In this document: positions 22,493-31,910 of the stretch, in pieces | Layout: each line of letters starts with the position of its first letter | Position numbering within the stretch: the stretch's first letter is position 1 | Made by a program: the position numbers and the translations under genes | Assembly (NCBI GenBank): GCA_947377725.1 | Contig: CANCGX010000003.1 | Span: 1 to 57,941, forward strand | Source: Actinomycetota bacterium | Lineage (GTDB): Bacteria > Actinomycetota > Actinomycetes > Nanopelagicales > Nanopelagicaceae | Direction of reading: 5' to 3' | Length of the DNA stretch: 57,941 nucleotides | Notes under the pieces: model-generated | The model's database searches: none | Told to the model about the DNA's origin: nothing | What the model saw: the letters and a program-made list of their open reading frames with translations, nothing else

Positions 22493-24276
22493 ATGAAAAA
22501 GCAGTATTTCAGAAAAGAATTTATTCACTCATAGCAATAGCGGTCGTTATCTTCTTAATCTTCGGTATCCGATTAATTAACGTTCAAGCGGTGCAGGCAA
22601 AGGGTTTTGCACAAAGAGCTACAAATGAAATGTGGAACTCATCTACGTTGCTGGCTCCAAGAGGAACCATCTCCGATGTGAATGGAATTGAACTCGCTCG
22701 TAGTGTTGCAGCTATTAACATAGTCGTAGATCAAACCATGATTACAGATCCACAGACCACCGCCACAATCACTTCTCCTATTCTTCATATTCCTGCCGCA
22801 ACTTTGACTTCTTTATTTACCGGAAAGAAGCGATATCAAGTCATTTCAAAACAAGCCACACCTTCGACGTGGGTGAATCTCAACAGCGCACTAGATAAAT
22901 ACAACGCTCAGGTAATGAAAGAACGGGGAGGCGTTGCAAAGCGCATCGTAGGATTTTTCTCGGAGCGTTCTTATGTGCGTGATTACCCAACTGGTCGACT
23001 TGCTGCATCGCTTGTAGGAATCATCAACGATGCTGGAGTAGGTGCTTCGGGACTTGAATCAAGCATGGAGCTCACGTTAGCTGGGAAAAACGGCCGCTAT
23101 GACTATGCAAATGGCGCTGGAACAATAATTCCTGGGTCACAACAATTTGTTACTGAAGCAAAATCAGGTAAAGGAATTCAGCTGACGATTGACCGAGATA
23201 TTCAATGGGTAGCACAAAATGCAATTTCGAAGGCAGTGAAATCTGCGCAGGCTGCTTCGGGTACGGTCATTGTTATGGATCCAAAGACGGGTGAAATTCT
23301 TGCGCAAGCGAGTGCCCCAAATTTTGATCCGGCGAATAAGAAATCCATCACAGTTGAAAGTTTGCGCAACCCAGCAGTTCAGGATGTATATGAACCGGGC
23401 TCAACAGGCAAGATTGTCACAATCGCATCCGCCATTGAAGAAGGTAAGACAACTCCAGAAACAGTGTGGACTATTCCATACATGTACAAAGTTGGTTCAG
23501 GAAAATTTCATGATGCAGAAAAACATAAGACCGAACGTTTGACTACCGCCGGAGTTCTTGCTCAATCGAGCAACGTGGGTGCTATTCAAATTGGCCAGAC
23601 ATTGAGCAATGAAACTTTCTATTCTTATCTAACAAAATTCGGAATGGGCCAATCGACTGGATCTCATCTACCCGGTGAATCTCCAGGATTGCTTCCAAAA
23701 GTCGATACCTGGTCTGGAACTTCCGCTCCGACAATCGCATTCGGTCAGGGGTATTCGGTAACCGCTTTACAAGCAACAAGCGTCTTCGCCACAATCGCTA
23801 ACGATGGAATTCGTGTCACGCCAAATGTAATTGCAGGTTATGTTGATAGCTCAGGGGGATTTAAGCCTTCAAAACCTCAAGCTACGCTGCGCGTGGTGAG
23901 TCCAACTACTGCCAAGGAAATGCGATTGATAATGGAGAGCGTTGTTTCTGAGCAAGGCACTGCTCCTGCTGCTGCAATTCCTGGCTACAGAATTGCTGGA
24001 AAAACAGGCACGGCCCAACGCGCTGATGAGACTTGTCATTGCTATCGCGGATATACATCAAGTTTTATTGGCTTTGCTCCTGCCGATCAACCAAAATATG
24101 TCGTATCTGTTGTGATTCAAAATCCTAAAGGTCAACACTTTGGTGGCGTAATAGCTGCGCCAGTATTTAAATCAGTGATGAGTTTTGTATTGCAGAGTAA
24201 GCATGTACCTCCAACAAATACGAAGAAGATCTCCTACGCCCTTAACGAAGCCAACCTTAAGAAGAAGTCGGCTTAA
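22489..24276 (+). CDS. ftsI: Septal penicillin-binding protein FtsI (PBP3)
   Basis: A 595-aa class B PBP, the septal transpeptidase. N-terminal membrane helix (about residues 12-30), dimerisation region with APRGTISDVNG, then the transpeptidase domain: catalytic STGK (S305, K308), SSN (360-362) and KTGT (505-508). No PASTA repeats follow. Expected to work with FtsW (29606-30796) at midcell. Coupled to ftsL by a 4-bp overlap; murE follows 6 bp after the stop. Confidence 0.94.
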   Translation: MNEKAVFQKRIYSLIAIAVVIFLIFGIRLINVQAVQAKGFAQRATNEMWNSSTLLAPRGTISDVNGIELARSVAAINIVVDQTMITDPQTTATITSPILHIPAATLTSLFTGKKRYQVISKQATPSTWVNLNSALDKYNAQVMKERGGVAKRIVGFFSERSYVRDYPTGRLAASLVGIINDAGVGASGLESSMELTLAGKNGRYDYANGAGTIIPGSQQFVTEAKSGKGIQLTIDRDIQWVAQNAISKAVKSAQAASGTVIVMDPKTGEILAQASAPNFDPANKKSITVESLRNPAVQDVYEPGSTGKIVTIASAIEEGKTTPETVWTIPYMYKVGSGKFHDAEKHKTERLTTAGVLAQSSNVGAIQIGQTLSNETFYSYLTKFGMGQSTGSHLPGESPGLLPKVDTWSGTSAPTIAFGQGYSVTALQATSVFATIANDGIRVTPNVIAGYVDSSGGFKPSKPQATLRVVSPTTAKEMRLIMESVVSEQGTAPAAAIPGYRIAGKTGTAQRADETCHCYRGYTSSFIGFAPADQPKYVVSVVIQNPKGQHFGGVIAAPVFKSVMSFVLQSKHVPPTNTKKISYALNEANLKKKSA

Positions 24277-24282
24277 TCGAAA

Positions 24283-25764
24283 ATGCGACCATACACATTG
24301 GCGACCCGGTCTCTTCCAGAACTTGCCCGCTTTCTTGGCGTAAACGAAAATGTTCCAAATTTGGAATTCAGCGGCATCACAAGTTCCACAAAACTTCTGC
24401 AGCAAGGTGACTTATTTGTAGCACTGCCTGGAAGTAAATATCACGGTGCCTCATTTTTTGAAGAAGCGATTAAGACTGGAGCGGTCGGGGCTGTAACCGA
24501 TCGAGCTGGTGCAGAGATTATTGGGGAGACACTTCCAACCATTGTTGTAGATAACCCGCGCGATATCGTTGGTGATATTGCTGCATGGCTAAATCGCTCG
24601 CCGTTTAGATCTCTGTTTTCAGTTGGAATTACGGGTACAAATGGGAAAACAACTACTGCTTCGCTTCTGAATCAGATGTGGAGTACCAGTAATCGCGAGA
24701 CTGGATTCATAGGCACAACAGGCGTTCTAGTTGGCCATGAAGCATTCCCTACGCAATTTACAACGCCAGAAGCGCCCGAACTCCAATCAGCAGTTGCGGT
24801 CATGGTCGAGCGCGCATGTAAGTATTTAGTCATGGAAGTGAGCAGTCATGCGTTGGCTCAGAAAAGAATGCGCGGATCGTTCTTCAATACTGTAGCTTTC
24901 ACGAATTTGACGCAAGACCATTTAGATTTTCATGGAAATATGGAGAGCTATTTCGAAGCTAAAGCCAAACTTTTTACTTTCGAATATGCAGATTTTGGGT
25001 TTATAAATATTGATGACCCCTATGGTGTAAAACTTTCAGAACTGACTGAAATCCCACATGCGACAATCTCTCGCACTTCAAAGCGAGCACATTGGCACTA
25101 CGACAATATCCATCAAAGTTCAGGCGGGTATGAAGTGGCAATTCGAGGCGAGGGCGGGATTCTCATCGAAGGACATGTTGGGCTCGTTGGGGCGCATAAC
25201 TTAGATAACGTACTCATGGCTGTAGCTCTTGCAGTTAAGAGTGGAGTTGATCCTCTTGAGATTTCTTCAAATCTTCATAAACTTCAAGGCCCCTCTGGCC
25301 GTCTTGAGAAAGTTGATATCGGTCAGAAATTTCTAGCGCTTGTTGATTACGCGCATACACCGGATGCGGTTGAAAGAGTATTGGCTGCCGTGCGCGAAAT
25401 TACCCCTGGCAAGGTAATCGGAGTCCTCGGCTGCGGGGGAGATCGCGATGCAACAAAACGACCAATTATGGGCGCTGCACTTTTGGCTGGAACTGATTTC
25501 GCGGTCTTTACCTCAGACAATCCTCGAAGCGAGGATCCGCAAACAATTCTCAATCAGATGACCTCCGGATTAAATATGGAGCAAGCGGGTGTTGTGGAAG
25601 TCGACCGACGAGGCGCCATAGCAATTGCAGTTACAGAAGCGCAGCCAGGCGATACCGTGATTTTGCTAGGCAAGGGCCATGAAGTGGGTCAGGAAATACA
25701 TTTGGTCAAATATCCGTTCGACGATCGCATAGAACTTGCTCGAGCGATTGAGAGCCTTTCATGA
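24283..25764 (+). CDS. murE: UDP-MurNAc-tripeptide synthetase MurE
   Basis: Cytosolic Mur ligase of 493 aa adding the third residue of the peptidoglycan stem peptide. P-loop GITGTNGKTTTASLLNQ near residue 110, the YAHTPDA string, and the specificity motif DNPRSEDP (about residues 412-419). DNPR is characteristic of enzymes adding meso-diaminopimelate, so the wall is predicted to be DAP-type. Overlaps murF by 4 bp. Confidence 0.95.
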   Translation: MRPYTLATRSLPELARFLGVNENVPNLEFSGITSSTKLLQQGDLFVALPGSKYHGASFFEEAIKTGAVGAVTDRAGAEIIGETLPTIVVDNPRDIVGDIAAWLNRSPFRSLFSVGITGTNGKTTTASLLNQMWSTSNRETGFIGTTGVLVGHEAFPTQFTTPEAPELQSAVAVMVERACKYLVMEVSSHALAQKRMRGSFFNTVAFTNLTQDHLDFHGNMESYFEAKAKLFTFEYADFGFINIDDPYGVKLSELTEIPHATISRTSKRAHWHYDNIHQSSGGYEVAIRGEGGILIEGHVGLVGAHNLDNVLMAVALAVKSGVDPLEISSNLHKLQGPSGRLEKVDIGQKFLALVDYAHTPDAVERVLAAVREITPGKVIGVLGCGGDRDATKRPIMGAALLAGTDFAVFTSDNPRSEDPQTILNQMTSGLNMEQAGVVEVDRRGAIAIAVTEAQPGDTVILLGKGHEVGQEIHLVKYPFDDRIELARAIESLS

Positions 25765-27182
25765 TCACAATGACTTTCGAAGAAATTGCTCGTGCAGTGG
25801 GTGGAGTACTCCATAATATTGACGCTGCATCAGTGACAAGCGCAGTTCCCGTGATTGATTCGAGATTAGCTCGCAAGGGAACATTTTTCGTTGCCCTTCA
25901 AGGCGAAAGAGTTGATGGAAATGATTTCTGTTCTGATGCAATAAAAGCCGGTGCAGAGTTTGTTCTGACAACTCATTCAAGTCAATTGCCTTCCATACAA
26001 GTAGAGGATTCCCTCAAAGCCCTTTCAATGTTAGCTCGATACGTTCGAGAGAAGTCTGACGGAACTACCTTTGTTGGGTTGACCGGATCACAAGGAAAGA
26101 CCACTACGAAAGATTTGCTTCGTCACATGCTCTCGTCCCATGGCGAAACTGTTGCCCCTGAAGGAAGTTTCAATAATGAAATTGGTGTGCCACTCACGAT
26201 TTTAACGTGCACCGATAATACAAAATATTGCATTATCGAAATGGGAGCGCGGCATAGAGGCGACATTGCTCATCTATGCGAGATAGCTCAACCATCGATT
26301 GGATTAGTCCTTGTAGTTGGAAGTGCGCATCTTGGTGAATTCGGCTCCGTTGAATCAATCGCATCTGCAAAAGCTGAACTCATAAGCAGTCTTCCAGATA
26401 CGGGAATTGCAGTTCTCGGTACATATGATCCATATACGCCACATATGTCTGAAGGCCAAAATTTAAGAACAATAACTTTCGGAGAAAGTTCAAATTGCAT
26501 CGTCCGCGCAGCTGATGTTGAAATTCGGGAAGGACGTGCACATTTTGATCTCGTTACCCCCGAAGGCAGAGCTCCGGTAAGTCTTCGTCTTCTTGGACTT
26601 CATCAGGTATCCAATGCTCTTGGAGCGGCTGCAGTTGCGACGGCTTTGGGCATTCAGATTGAAAGTATTGCCGCATCTCTCTCCACGGCTGAAAGCTCAA
26701 GCAAGTGGAGGATGGAACTCCATGATGAGGGCGGAATTCTTCTCATTAATGATTCCTACAATGCAAATCCCGAGAGCATGGCTGCCGCATTGAGAACATT
26801 GGCGCTTCTCGCGCAGGAGCGTGGAGGTTTAGCTTGGGCATTTATAGGCAAGATGCACGAACTCGGCGAGTCCGAGGCAGAAGAGCATCTACGTATTGGC
26901 AGACTCGCCTCTGACCTTGGAATTGATCATTTGGTTTCCATTGGCTCGGACTTATTCCTCGATGGCTTGGAGCTAGATTTTGCAGCAGGAGATGAAATGA
27001 CAACACATTATTTCTTGACTCAAGAGGAGTCTCTAGGAATGAGTCGTCATTTTTCCCATGGAGATGTTGTTCTTGTAAAGGCATCTCGCGCTGAACATCT
27101 TGATGAATTAGCCGAAAAACTCTTAGTCGCAGCGATTTCCAAAGCCGAGACTGAAGATATTTCTGAAGGGGGAGAGCGATGA
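25761..27182 (+). CDS. murF: UDP-MurNAc-pentapeptide synthetase MurF
   Basis: A 473-aa Mur ligase that adds D-Ala-D-Ala to the stem peptide. P-loop GLTGSQGKTTTKDLLRHML near residue 109, the middle-domain string EMGARHRGDIAHLCEIAQP, and LLINDSYNANPESM in the C-terminal domain identify MurF. Two in-frame ATGs (25761, 25770) could serve; the first overlaps the murE stop. It overlaps mraY by 4 bp. Confidence 0.95.
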   Translation: MITMTFEEIARAVGGVLHNIDAASVTSAVPVIDSRLARKGTFFVALQGERVDGNDFCSDAIKAGAEFVLTTHSSQLPSIQVEDSLKALSMLARYVREKSDGTTFVGLTGSQGKTTTKDLLRHMLSSHGETVAPEGSFNNEIGVPLTILTCTDNTKYCIIEMGARHRGDIAHLCEIAQPSIGLVLVVGSAHLGEFGSVESIASAKAELISSLPDTGIAVLGTYDPYTPHMSEGQNLRTITFGESSNCIVRAADVEIREGRAHFDLVTPEGRAPVSLRLLGLHQVSNALGAAAVATALGIQIESIAASLSTAESSSKWRMELHDEGGILLINDSYNANPESMAAALRTLALLAQERGGLAWAFIGKMHELGESEAEEHLRIGRLASDLGIDHLVSIGSDLFLDGLELDFAAGDEMTTHYFLTQEESLGMSRHFSHGDVVLVKASRAEHLDELAEKLLVAAISKAETEDISEGGER

Positions 27183-28237
27183 AGGGAATTCTTGTCGCGG
27201 GCTCCTTATCTACATTACTCAGTTTTCTTTTCACGCCAGCACTGATTCGATTCCTTGCCGCCCGAGGTTATGGACAAATGATTAGGGATGATGGCCCACA
27301 GTCTCACCACACAAAGCGAGGCACTCCAACTATTGGCGGAGTGGTGCTTATATCTGCATCGGCTATCGGATATTTTGCGAGTCATGTATTCGATGGTGTG
27401 AAAGTCAGTACATCTGCATTACTCGTTTTAGGTCTAGTGCTTGGACTTGGAATTGTCGGATTCATCGACGACTGGTTGAAAATTGTTAAGCAAAGATCTC
27501 TTGGTCTGCGGTCTCGGCAAAAATTGTTAGGGCAAAGTATTGTCGCGTCCATTTTTGGAATCTTGGGAATTCGCTTCTCCGATAGTTATGGTCTTTCCCC
27601 AATATCCCTTCACTTCTCCACCGTGAGAGATACATCAATCAAACTTGGTGCTGTCCTCGTCGTCATTTGGGTGATCATTCTTGTCCTCGGCACAAGTAAT
27701 GGAGTAAACCTGACTGATGGTCTTGATGGACTTGCTAGCGGAACATCGATAATGACCTTCCTGGCTTTTATCATGATTGGTGTTTGGGAATTTCGTCAAA
27801 GTTGTGCGTTAACAACCGTTGGTAGGTGCTACCAGGTAAGAGATCCGCTAGACCTTGCAGTTCTTGCGGCAGCATTCGCAGGAGCTTGTGCTGGCTTCCT
27901 TTGGTGGAATACCTCACCTGCAAAAATATTTATGGGCGATGTTGGCTCCCTCTCATTAGGAGGGGCAATTGCAGGGTTGGCTATTACTTTGCGGACGGAG
28001 CTGCTGTTAGTTGCTCTCGGCGGACTTTTTGTCATCATCACGATGTCAGTCATTATTCAAACTGTTTACTTCAAAATTTCCGGAGGTAAGCGCGTTTTCC
28101 GAATGGCTCCGCTTCATCATCATTTTGAGCTGCTTGGGTGGGCTGAAGTAACGATTGTTATCCGTTTCTGGATTATCGCTGGATTAAGCGTTGCTGCAGG
28201 ACTTGGCTTGTTCTATGCCCAATGGGTCGTATCTTGA
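27179..28237 (+). CDS. mraY: Phospho-MurNAc-pentapeptide translocase MraY
   Basis: A 352-aa integral membrane enzyme of about ten helices that transfers phospho-MurNAc-pentapeptide to undecaprenyl phosphate, giving lipid I. Family motifs present: GPQSHHTKRGTPTIGG near residue 40, DDWLKIVKQRSLGL near residue 97, NLTDGLDGLASG, FMGDVGSLSLGG near residue 258 and the triple-His PLHHHFELLGW near the C-terminus. MurD starts one base after its stop. Confidence 0.96.
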   Translation: MKGILVAGSLSTLLSFLFTPALIRFLAARGYGQMIRDDGPQSHHTKRGTPTIGGVVLISASAIGYFASHVFDGVKVSTSALLVLGLVLGLGIVGFIDDWLKIVKQRSLGLRSRQKLLGQSIVASIFGILGIRFSDSYGLSPISLHFSTVRDTSIKLGAVLVVIWVIILVLGTSNGVNLTDGLDGLASGTSIMTFLAFIMIGVWEFRQSCALTTVGRCYQVRDPLDLAVLAAAFAGACAGFLWWNTSPAKIFMGDVGSLSLGGAIAGLAITLRTELLLVALGGLFVIITMSVIIQTVYFKISGGKRVFRMAPLHHHFELLGWAEVTIVIRFWIIAGLSVAAGLGLFYAQWVVS

Positions 28238-28238
28238 G

Positions 28239-29609
28239 ATGTCCTTCATCGGCGAACTCCAAACGAAGGCCATAGCTGTAGTAGGTGCTGGTGTGACCGG
28301 CACAGCTACCGCAAATTACTTGATTGGACTGGGGATAACACCGGTAGTTTTCGATGAATCGGAAAAATTGATTGCAGGAATAAAATCCGAACAATTGTTA
28401 GATCAAAAAATTGACCTGGCGATAGTGTCACCTGGATGGAAGCGAACGCATCCGATTCTTCAAGATATGGAAAAATCGGGAACTGTTTTAATGAGTGAAA
28501 TAGATTTTGCGTGGAAAGTAAAACAGGAGATCGCACCCTCTCAGAAGTGGATTGCTCTCTCTGGAACGAATGGAAAAACGACAACTATTCAAATGGTTGA
28601 GTCAATTTTTCATGCCTCAAAGATTCGTGGAACAGCTTGTGGAAATGTAGGCAGAACAGTCATTGAAGCAATATCTGGTCCAGAGTCATTTGATTTCTTG
28701 GCGCTGGAGCTTTCATCTTTCCAAATTGAGTGGAGCAATGAGGCGAGATACGCTGCTTGCGCAATGCTTAACATAGCTGAAGACCATATTGACTGGCACG
28801 GTTCCTTCGACTCGTATGCAAATTCGAAGATGCGACTTCTTAATTTTTCAGATATTGCTATTTTGAATGCTGATGATGTCGAAGTATCGAATCGCTCATC
28901 TTCGTGGAACGGGAAGAAAGTTTTTTACTCTTTAGAGACACCAAGCCCCGGAGAACTAGGCTTAGTTGAAGAATTGCTCGTAGACCGAGCATTTGTTCCA
29001 AATGTGGAGCACGCAGAAGTCTTGGCAGAATTAGTCGACATCAGCCCAGCAGTCCCTCATAACGTATCTAATGCGCTGGCGGCAGCAGGTTTGGCGAGAG
29101 CGATTGGTATTTCACACGAGGATATAAAAAGGGGCTTGGCTTCGTTCGAAGTAGATCACCACAGACTCGAAAAAATTCTCGAAAAAGATGGCATTACGTG
29201 GATGAATGATTCCAAAGCTACTAATCCGCATGCAGCAATCGCGTCTATTCTTTCGCAAGAAAAAGTTGTATGGATTGCAGGAGGACTTGCAAAAGGTGCA
29301 AGCATGGAGGAACTTGTTTCGCGTGCTGCTCCTAGATTGCAAGCAGCTATATTGATTGGAACTGATAGGGCCTTGATTAAAAGTGCGCTTGCAGAATATG
29401 CACCGCAGGTTGCCGTAGTTGAAATTGATGCTAATTCCAGCCCTGAAGAATTAATGAATGAGGTTGTGACTGCAAGCGTAAAGTTTGCAAGGCCTGGCGA
29501 CGTGGTGTTGCTTGCACCTGCTTGCGCATCTATGGATCAATTCAATTCATACTCGCACCGAGGCGATCTCTTCACTGCATCTGTTCACGAGATTGTTGGA
29601 ACGCCATGA
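28239..29609 (+). CDS. murD: UDP-MurNAc-L-Ala-D-Glu ligase MurD
   Basis: A 456-aa Mur ligase adding D-Glu. N-terminal Rossmann-like AIAVVGAGVTGTATANYL, P-loop ALSGTNGKTTTIQMVES near residue 107, NIAEDHIDWHG and WMNDSKATNPHAA are typical of MurD. I start at the ATG at 28239, directly after the mraY stop; the frame is open to 28191 but would overlap mraY by 47 bp. Overlaps ftsW by ATGA. Confidence 0.94.
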   Translation: MSFIGELQTKAIAVVGAGVTGTATANYLIGLGITPVVFDESEKLIAGIKSEQLLDQKIDLAIVSPGWKRTHPILQDMEKSGTVLMSEIDFAWKVKQEIAPSQKWIALSGTNGKTTTIQMVESIFHASKIRGTACGNVGRTVIEAISGPESFDFLALELSSFQIEWSNEARYAACAMLNIAEDHIDWHGSFDSYANSKMRLLNFSDIAILNADDVEVSNRSSSWNGKKVFYSLETPSPGELGLVEELLVDRAFVPNVEHAEVLAELVDISPAVPHNVSNALAAAGLARAIGISHEDIKRGLASFEVDHHRLEKILEKDGITWMNDSKATNPHAAIASILSQEKVVWIAGGLAKGASMEELVSRAAPRLQAAILIGTDRALIKSALAEYAPQVAVVEIDANSSPEELMNEVVTASVKFARPGDVVLLAPACASMDQFNSYSHRGDLFTASVHEIVGTP

Positions 29610-30796
29610 ATCGGTATGCAAACTTTATTTCCCGTGCCTCTGCGCCCTACTTCATAATTTTGGCTTCGGTCGCTGCCCTCTCGGGACTTGGGCTGGTTAT
29701 GGTGCTCTCGGCATCCTCTGTTAAATCTTTCGAGCAAACAGGCGCTACCTACTCTATTTTTCTCAAGCAGCTCCTATTCCTTGCTGTCGCACTCTTCCTC
29801 ACTCGCATTGCATCACGAATGAAGATAGAAATTTGGGAGAAATTTGCAAGAGTAGCCATACCTTTGAGTTTCTTTGGACTCCTACTGCCGCAAATACCTG
29901 GTATCGGCAAAGAAATTAATGGAAATAAGTCTTGGATTGGCTTGGGCTCATTTACTCTTCAACCAGCGGAATTTGCGAAAATTGGCCTGATTTTCTTCTG
30001 CGCTCATCAATTGGTTAGATTTGAAAATAGAGTTGCAGCAAATCCAGAAAAGAACTTCTCCCCATTCCAATTGATTATGTACGTATTGCCTGGAGCAACT
30101 TTGTTGCTCTTGATGATTATGATCGGAAAAGATTTGGGAACGGCACTAATAGTTATGGCTATTGCCGCCGCAATGATATTTGTCAGCGGAACGCCTCTTC
30201 GTCATTTCGCTCTCATAGCTTTCGGGGGTCTTACTTTCGCTCTCGCATTTATTATTACACAACCAAATCGCTTAAGGCGTTTTCAAGCCGTTCTTCACCC
30301 TTTCGATCCAGAGGTGTACAAATTTGCTGGATGGCAAACTGCACACTCAGTTATGGGTTTAGCAAGTGGCGGAATTTTCGGAGTTGGCCTGGGTGCAAGC
30401 CGACAAAAGTGGGGAAATTTATCGGAAGCAAATACCGATTTTATTTTTTCCGTCATAGGTGAAGAGCTGGGCTTAATTGGAACAATAATCGTCCTTTTGC
30501 TTTACGCGGCCCTTCTGTATGGAATTTTCCGCACTGCGCTTCATGCACCGGATCTTTTCACCCGATACGCCTGTTCTGGAATCGCAGCGTGGCTGTTATT
30601 CCAAGTTACCGTGAATGTTGCTTCGGATATTGGAGTTTTCCCAGTTGTAGGAGTAACGCTTCCCTTCATCTCGTACGGCGGATCCTCCCTCATCGCAAAT
30701 TTCCTAGGAATAGGTTTCGTTCTCAATGTTTTACGAAGAGACCCTGAAGTGAAAGCAGAAATTGCTTCTCGAAAAGCGGTTCGCCATGGCAAGTAA
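29606..30796 (+). CDS. ftsW: Peptidoglycan glycosyltransferase FtsW
   Basis: A 396-aa SEDS-family polymerase with about ten membrane helices, the septal glycan polymerase partnering FtsI. Landmarks: SGLGLVMVLSASSV in helix 1, GNKSWIGLGSFTLQPAEFAK, the segment ending FSVIGEELGLIG, and VVGVTLPFISYGGSSLIANF near the C-terminus. Start at the ATG at 29606 (ATGA overlap with murD); the open frame extends to 29522 only through murD sequence. Its 3' end overlaps murG by 11 bp. Confidence 0.95.
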   Translation: MNRYANFISRASAPYFIILASVAALSGLGLVMVLSASSVKSFEQTGATYSIFLKQLLFLAVALFLTRIASRMKIEIWEKFARVAIPLSFFGLLLPQIPGIGKEINGNKSWIGLGSFTLQPAEFAKIGLIFFCAHQLVRFENRVAANPEKNFSPFQLIMYVLPGATLLLLMIMIGKDLGTALIVMAIAAAMIFVSGTPLRHFALIAFGGLTFALAFIITQPNRLRRFQAVLHPFDPEVYKFAGWQTAHSVMGLASGGIFGVGLGASRQKWGNLSEANTDFIFSVIGEELGLIGTIIVLLLYAALLYGIFRTALHAPDLFTRYACSGIAAWLLFQVTVNVASDIGVFPVVGVTLPFISYGGSSLIANFLGIGFVLNVLRRDPEVKAEIASRKAVRHGK

Positions 30797-31910
30797 TGCA
30801 TCGCACAGAATCCTTCTTGCTGGGGGAGGAACTGCAGGCCACGTTGAACCTGCTATTGCGGTTGGCAAATGGATTAAAGCGAACCATCCAGAAGTAGAGT
30901 GTGAATTCATCGGAACAAAATCTGGTCTGGAAGCAGAACTCGTTCCTGGTGCTGGGTTTCAGATTTCGTATATCGACAAAGCCCCCTTCCCTCGCAAGCT
31001 GGCTTTGAGTTCAATCAAATGGCCATTTACTTTTGTGAATTCATTGCGTCAGACCGGCAAGGCACTTTCGGGAATGGATATGGTTGTTGGATTTGGCGGA
31101 TATGTAAGTGCGCCTGTTTATCTCATGGCGAAGTTATCTAGAATTCCAATCGTGATCCACGAAGCAAATGCTTACCCTGGTTGGGCTAATCGATTAGGTG
31201 CGCGGCTGGGTGGCTCACTTCTGATTTCATTTGAAAATAGCCGAAAGTACGGAAAAGCATGGAGAGCGGCTAAATTAACAGGAGTCCCATTGCGTTCTCA
31301 GATAATTGAGGCAGCATCGATGGATGAGTCTGCCCGGCAAGAGGTGCGCGCACGCAAAGCTGTGGCGTGGGGGTTAAATCCCGAAAAGCCGATTGTTATT
31401 GTTTTTGGTGGTTCTCAAGGCTCTCAATATATAAACAAGGTGATTGATGACGCGCTACCTCTTATTTTGCGAAGTGGTATTCAACTTGTTCATGCCGTGG
31501 GCAAGAACAATCCAATCCCAAGTGATAAGAGTGGCTACAAGCCAATCGGATATTTTGCAGATTTACCAGAAGCATACGTTGCAGCAGATTTGGTCATTAG
31601 TAGAAGTGGCGCGGTAACTTGCCATGAATTGGATGCTATTGGAACGTACGCGCTCCTTGTTCCACTTTCGGTAGGTAACGGCGAACAGAAATTGAATGGT
31701 GAGGAGTTGGTGGCTGCTGGCGCAGCGATGATGATTTCAAATAACGAATTCACCTCACGTTGGTTAGAAGAAAATATGGTGCGGTTGTTGACTTCAGCCA
31801 AGAAATATTCTGAAACTCAGAGCCAAACAAAGAGAGTTCCCCTTTATCCAATGGATGCGGCAAAGCAAATTGGAAATACGATTCTTTCCACGCTCCGGGA
31901 GGAAAAATGA
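30786..31910 (+). CDS. murG: Lipid II synthase MurG
   Basis: A 374-aa GT-B glycosyltransferase at the inner face of the membrane, adding GlcNAc to lipid I. N-terminal RILLAGGGTAGHVEPAIAVG, FGGYVSAPVYLMA, and the C-domain strings VFGGSQGSQYINKV and SRSGAVTCHELDAIG are the family hallmarks. I start at the ATG at 30786 (MASNASHR), overlapping ftsW by 11 bp; the frame is open 24 bp further. Overlaps murC by 4 bp. Confidence 0.95.
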   Translation: MASNASHRILLAGGGTAGHVEPAIAVGKWIKANHPEVECEFIGTKSGLEAELVPGAGFQISYIDKAPFPRKLALSSIKWPFTFVNSLRQTGKALSGMDMVVGFGGYVSAPVYLMAKLSRIPIVIHEANAYPGWANRLGARLGGSLLISFENSRKYGKAWRAAKLTGVPLRSQIIEAASMDESARQEVRARKAVAWGLNPEKPIVIVFGGSQGSQYINKVIDDALPLILRSGIQLVHAVGKNNPIPSDKSGYKPIGYFADLPEAYVAADLVISRSGAVTCHELDAIGTYALLVPLSVGNGEQKLNGEELVAAGAAMMISNNEFTSRWLEENMVRLLTSAKKYSETQSQTKRVPLYPMDAAKQIGNTILSTLREEK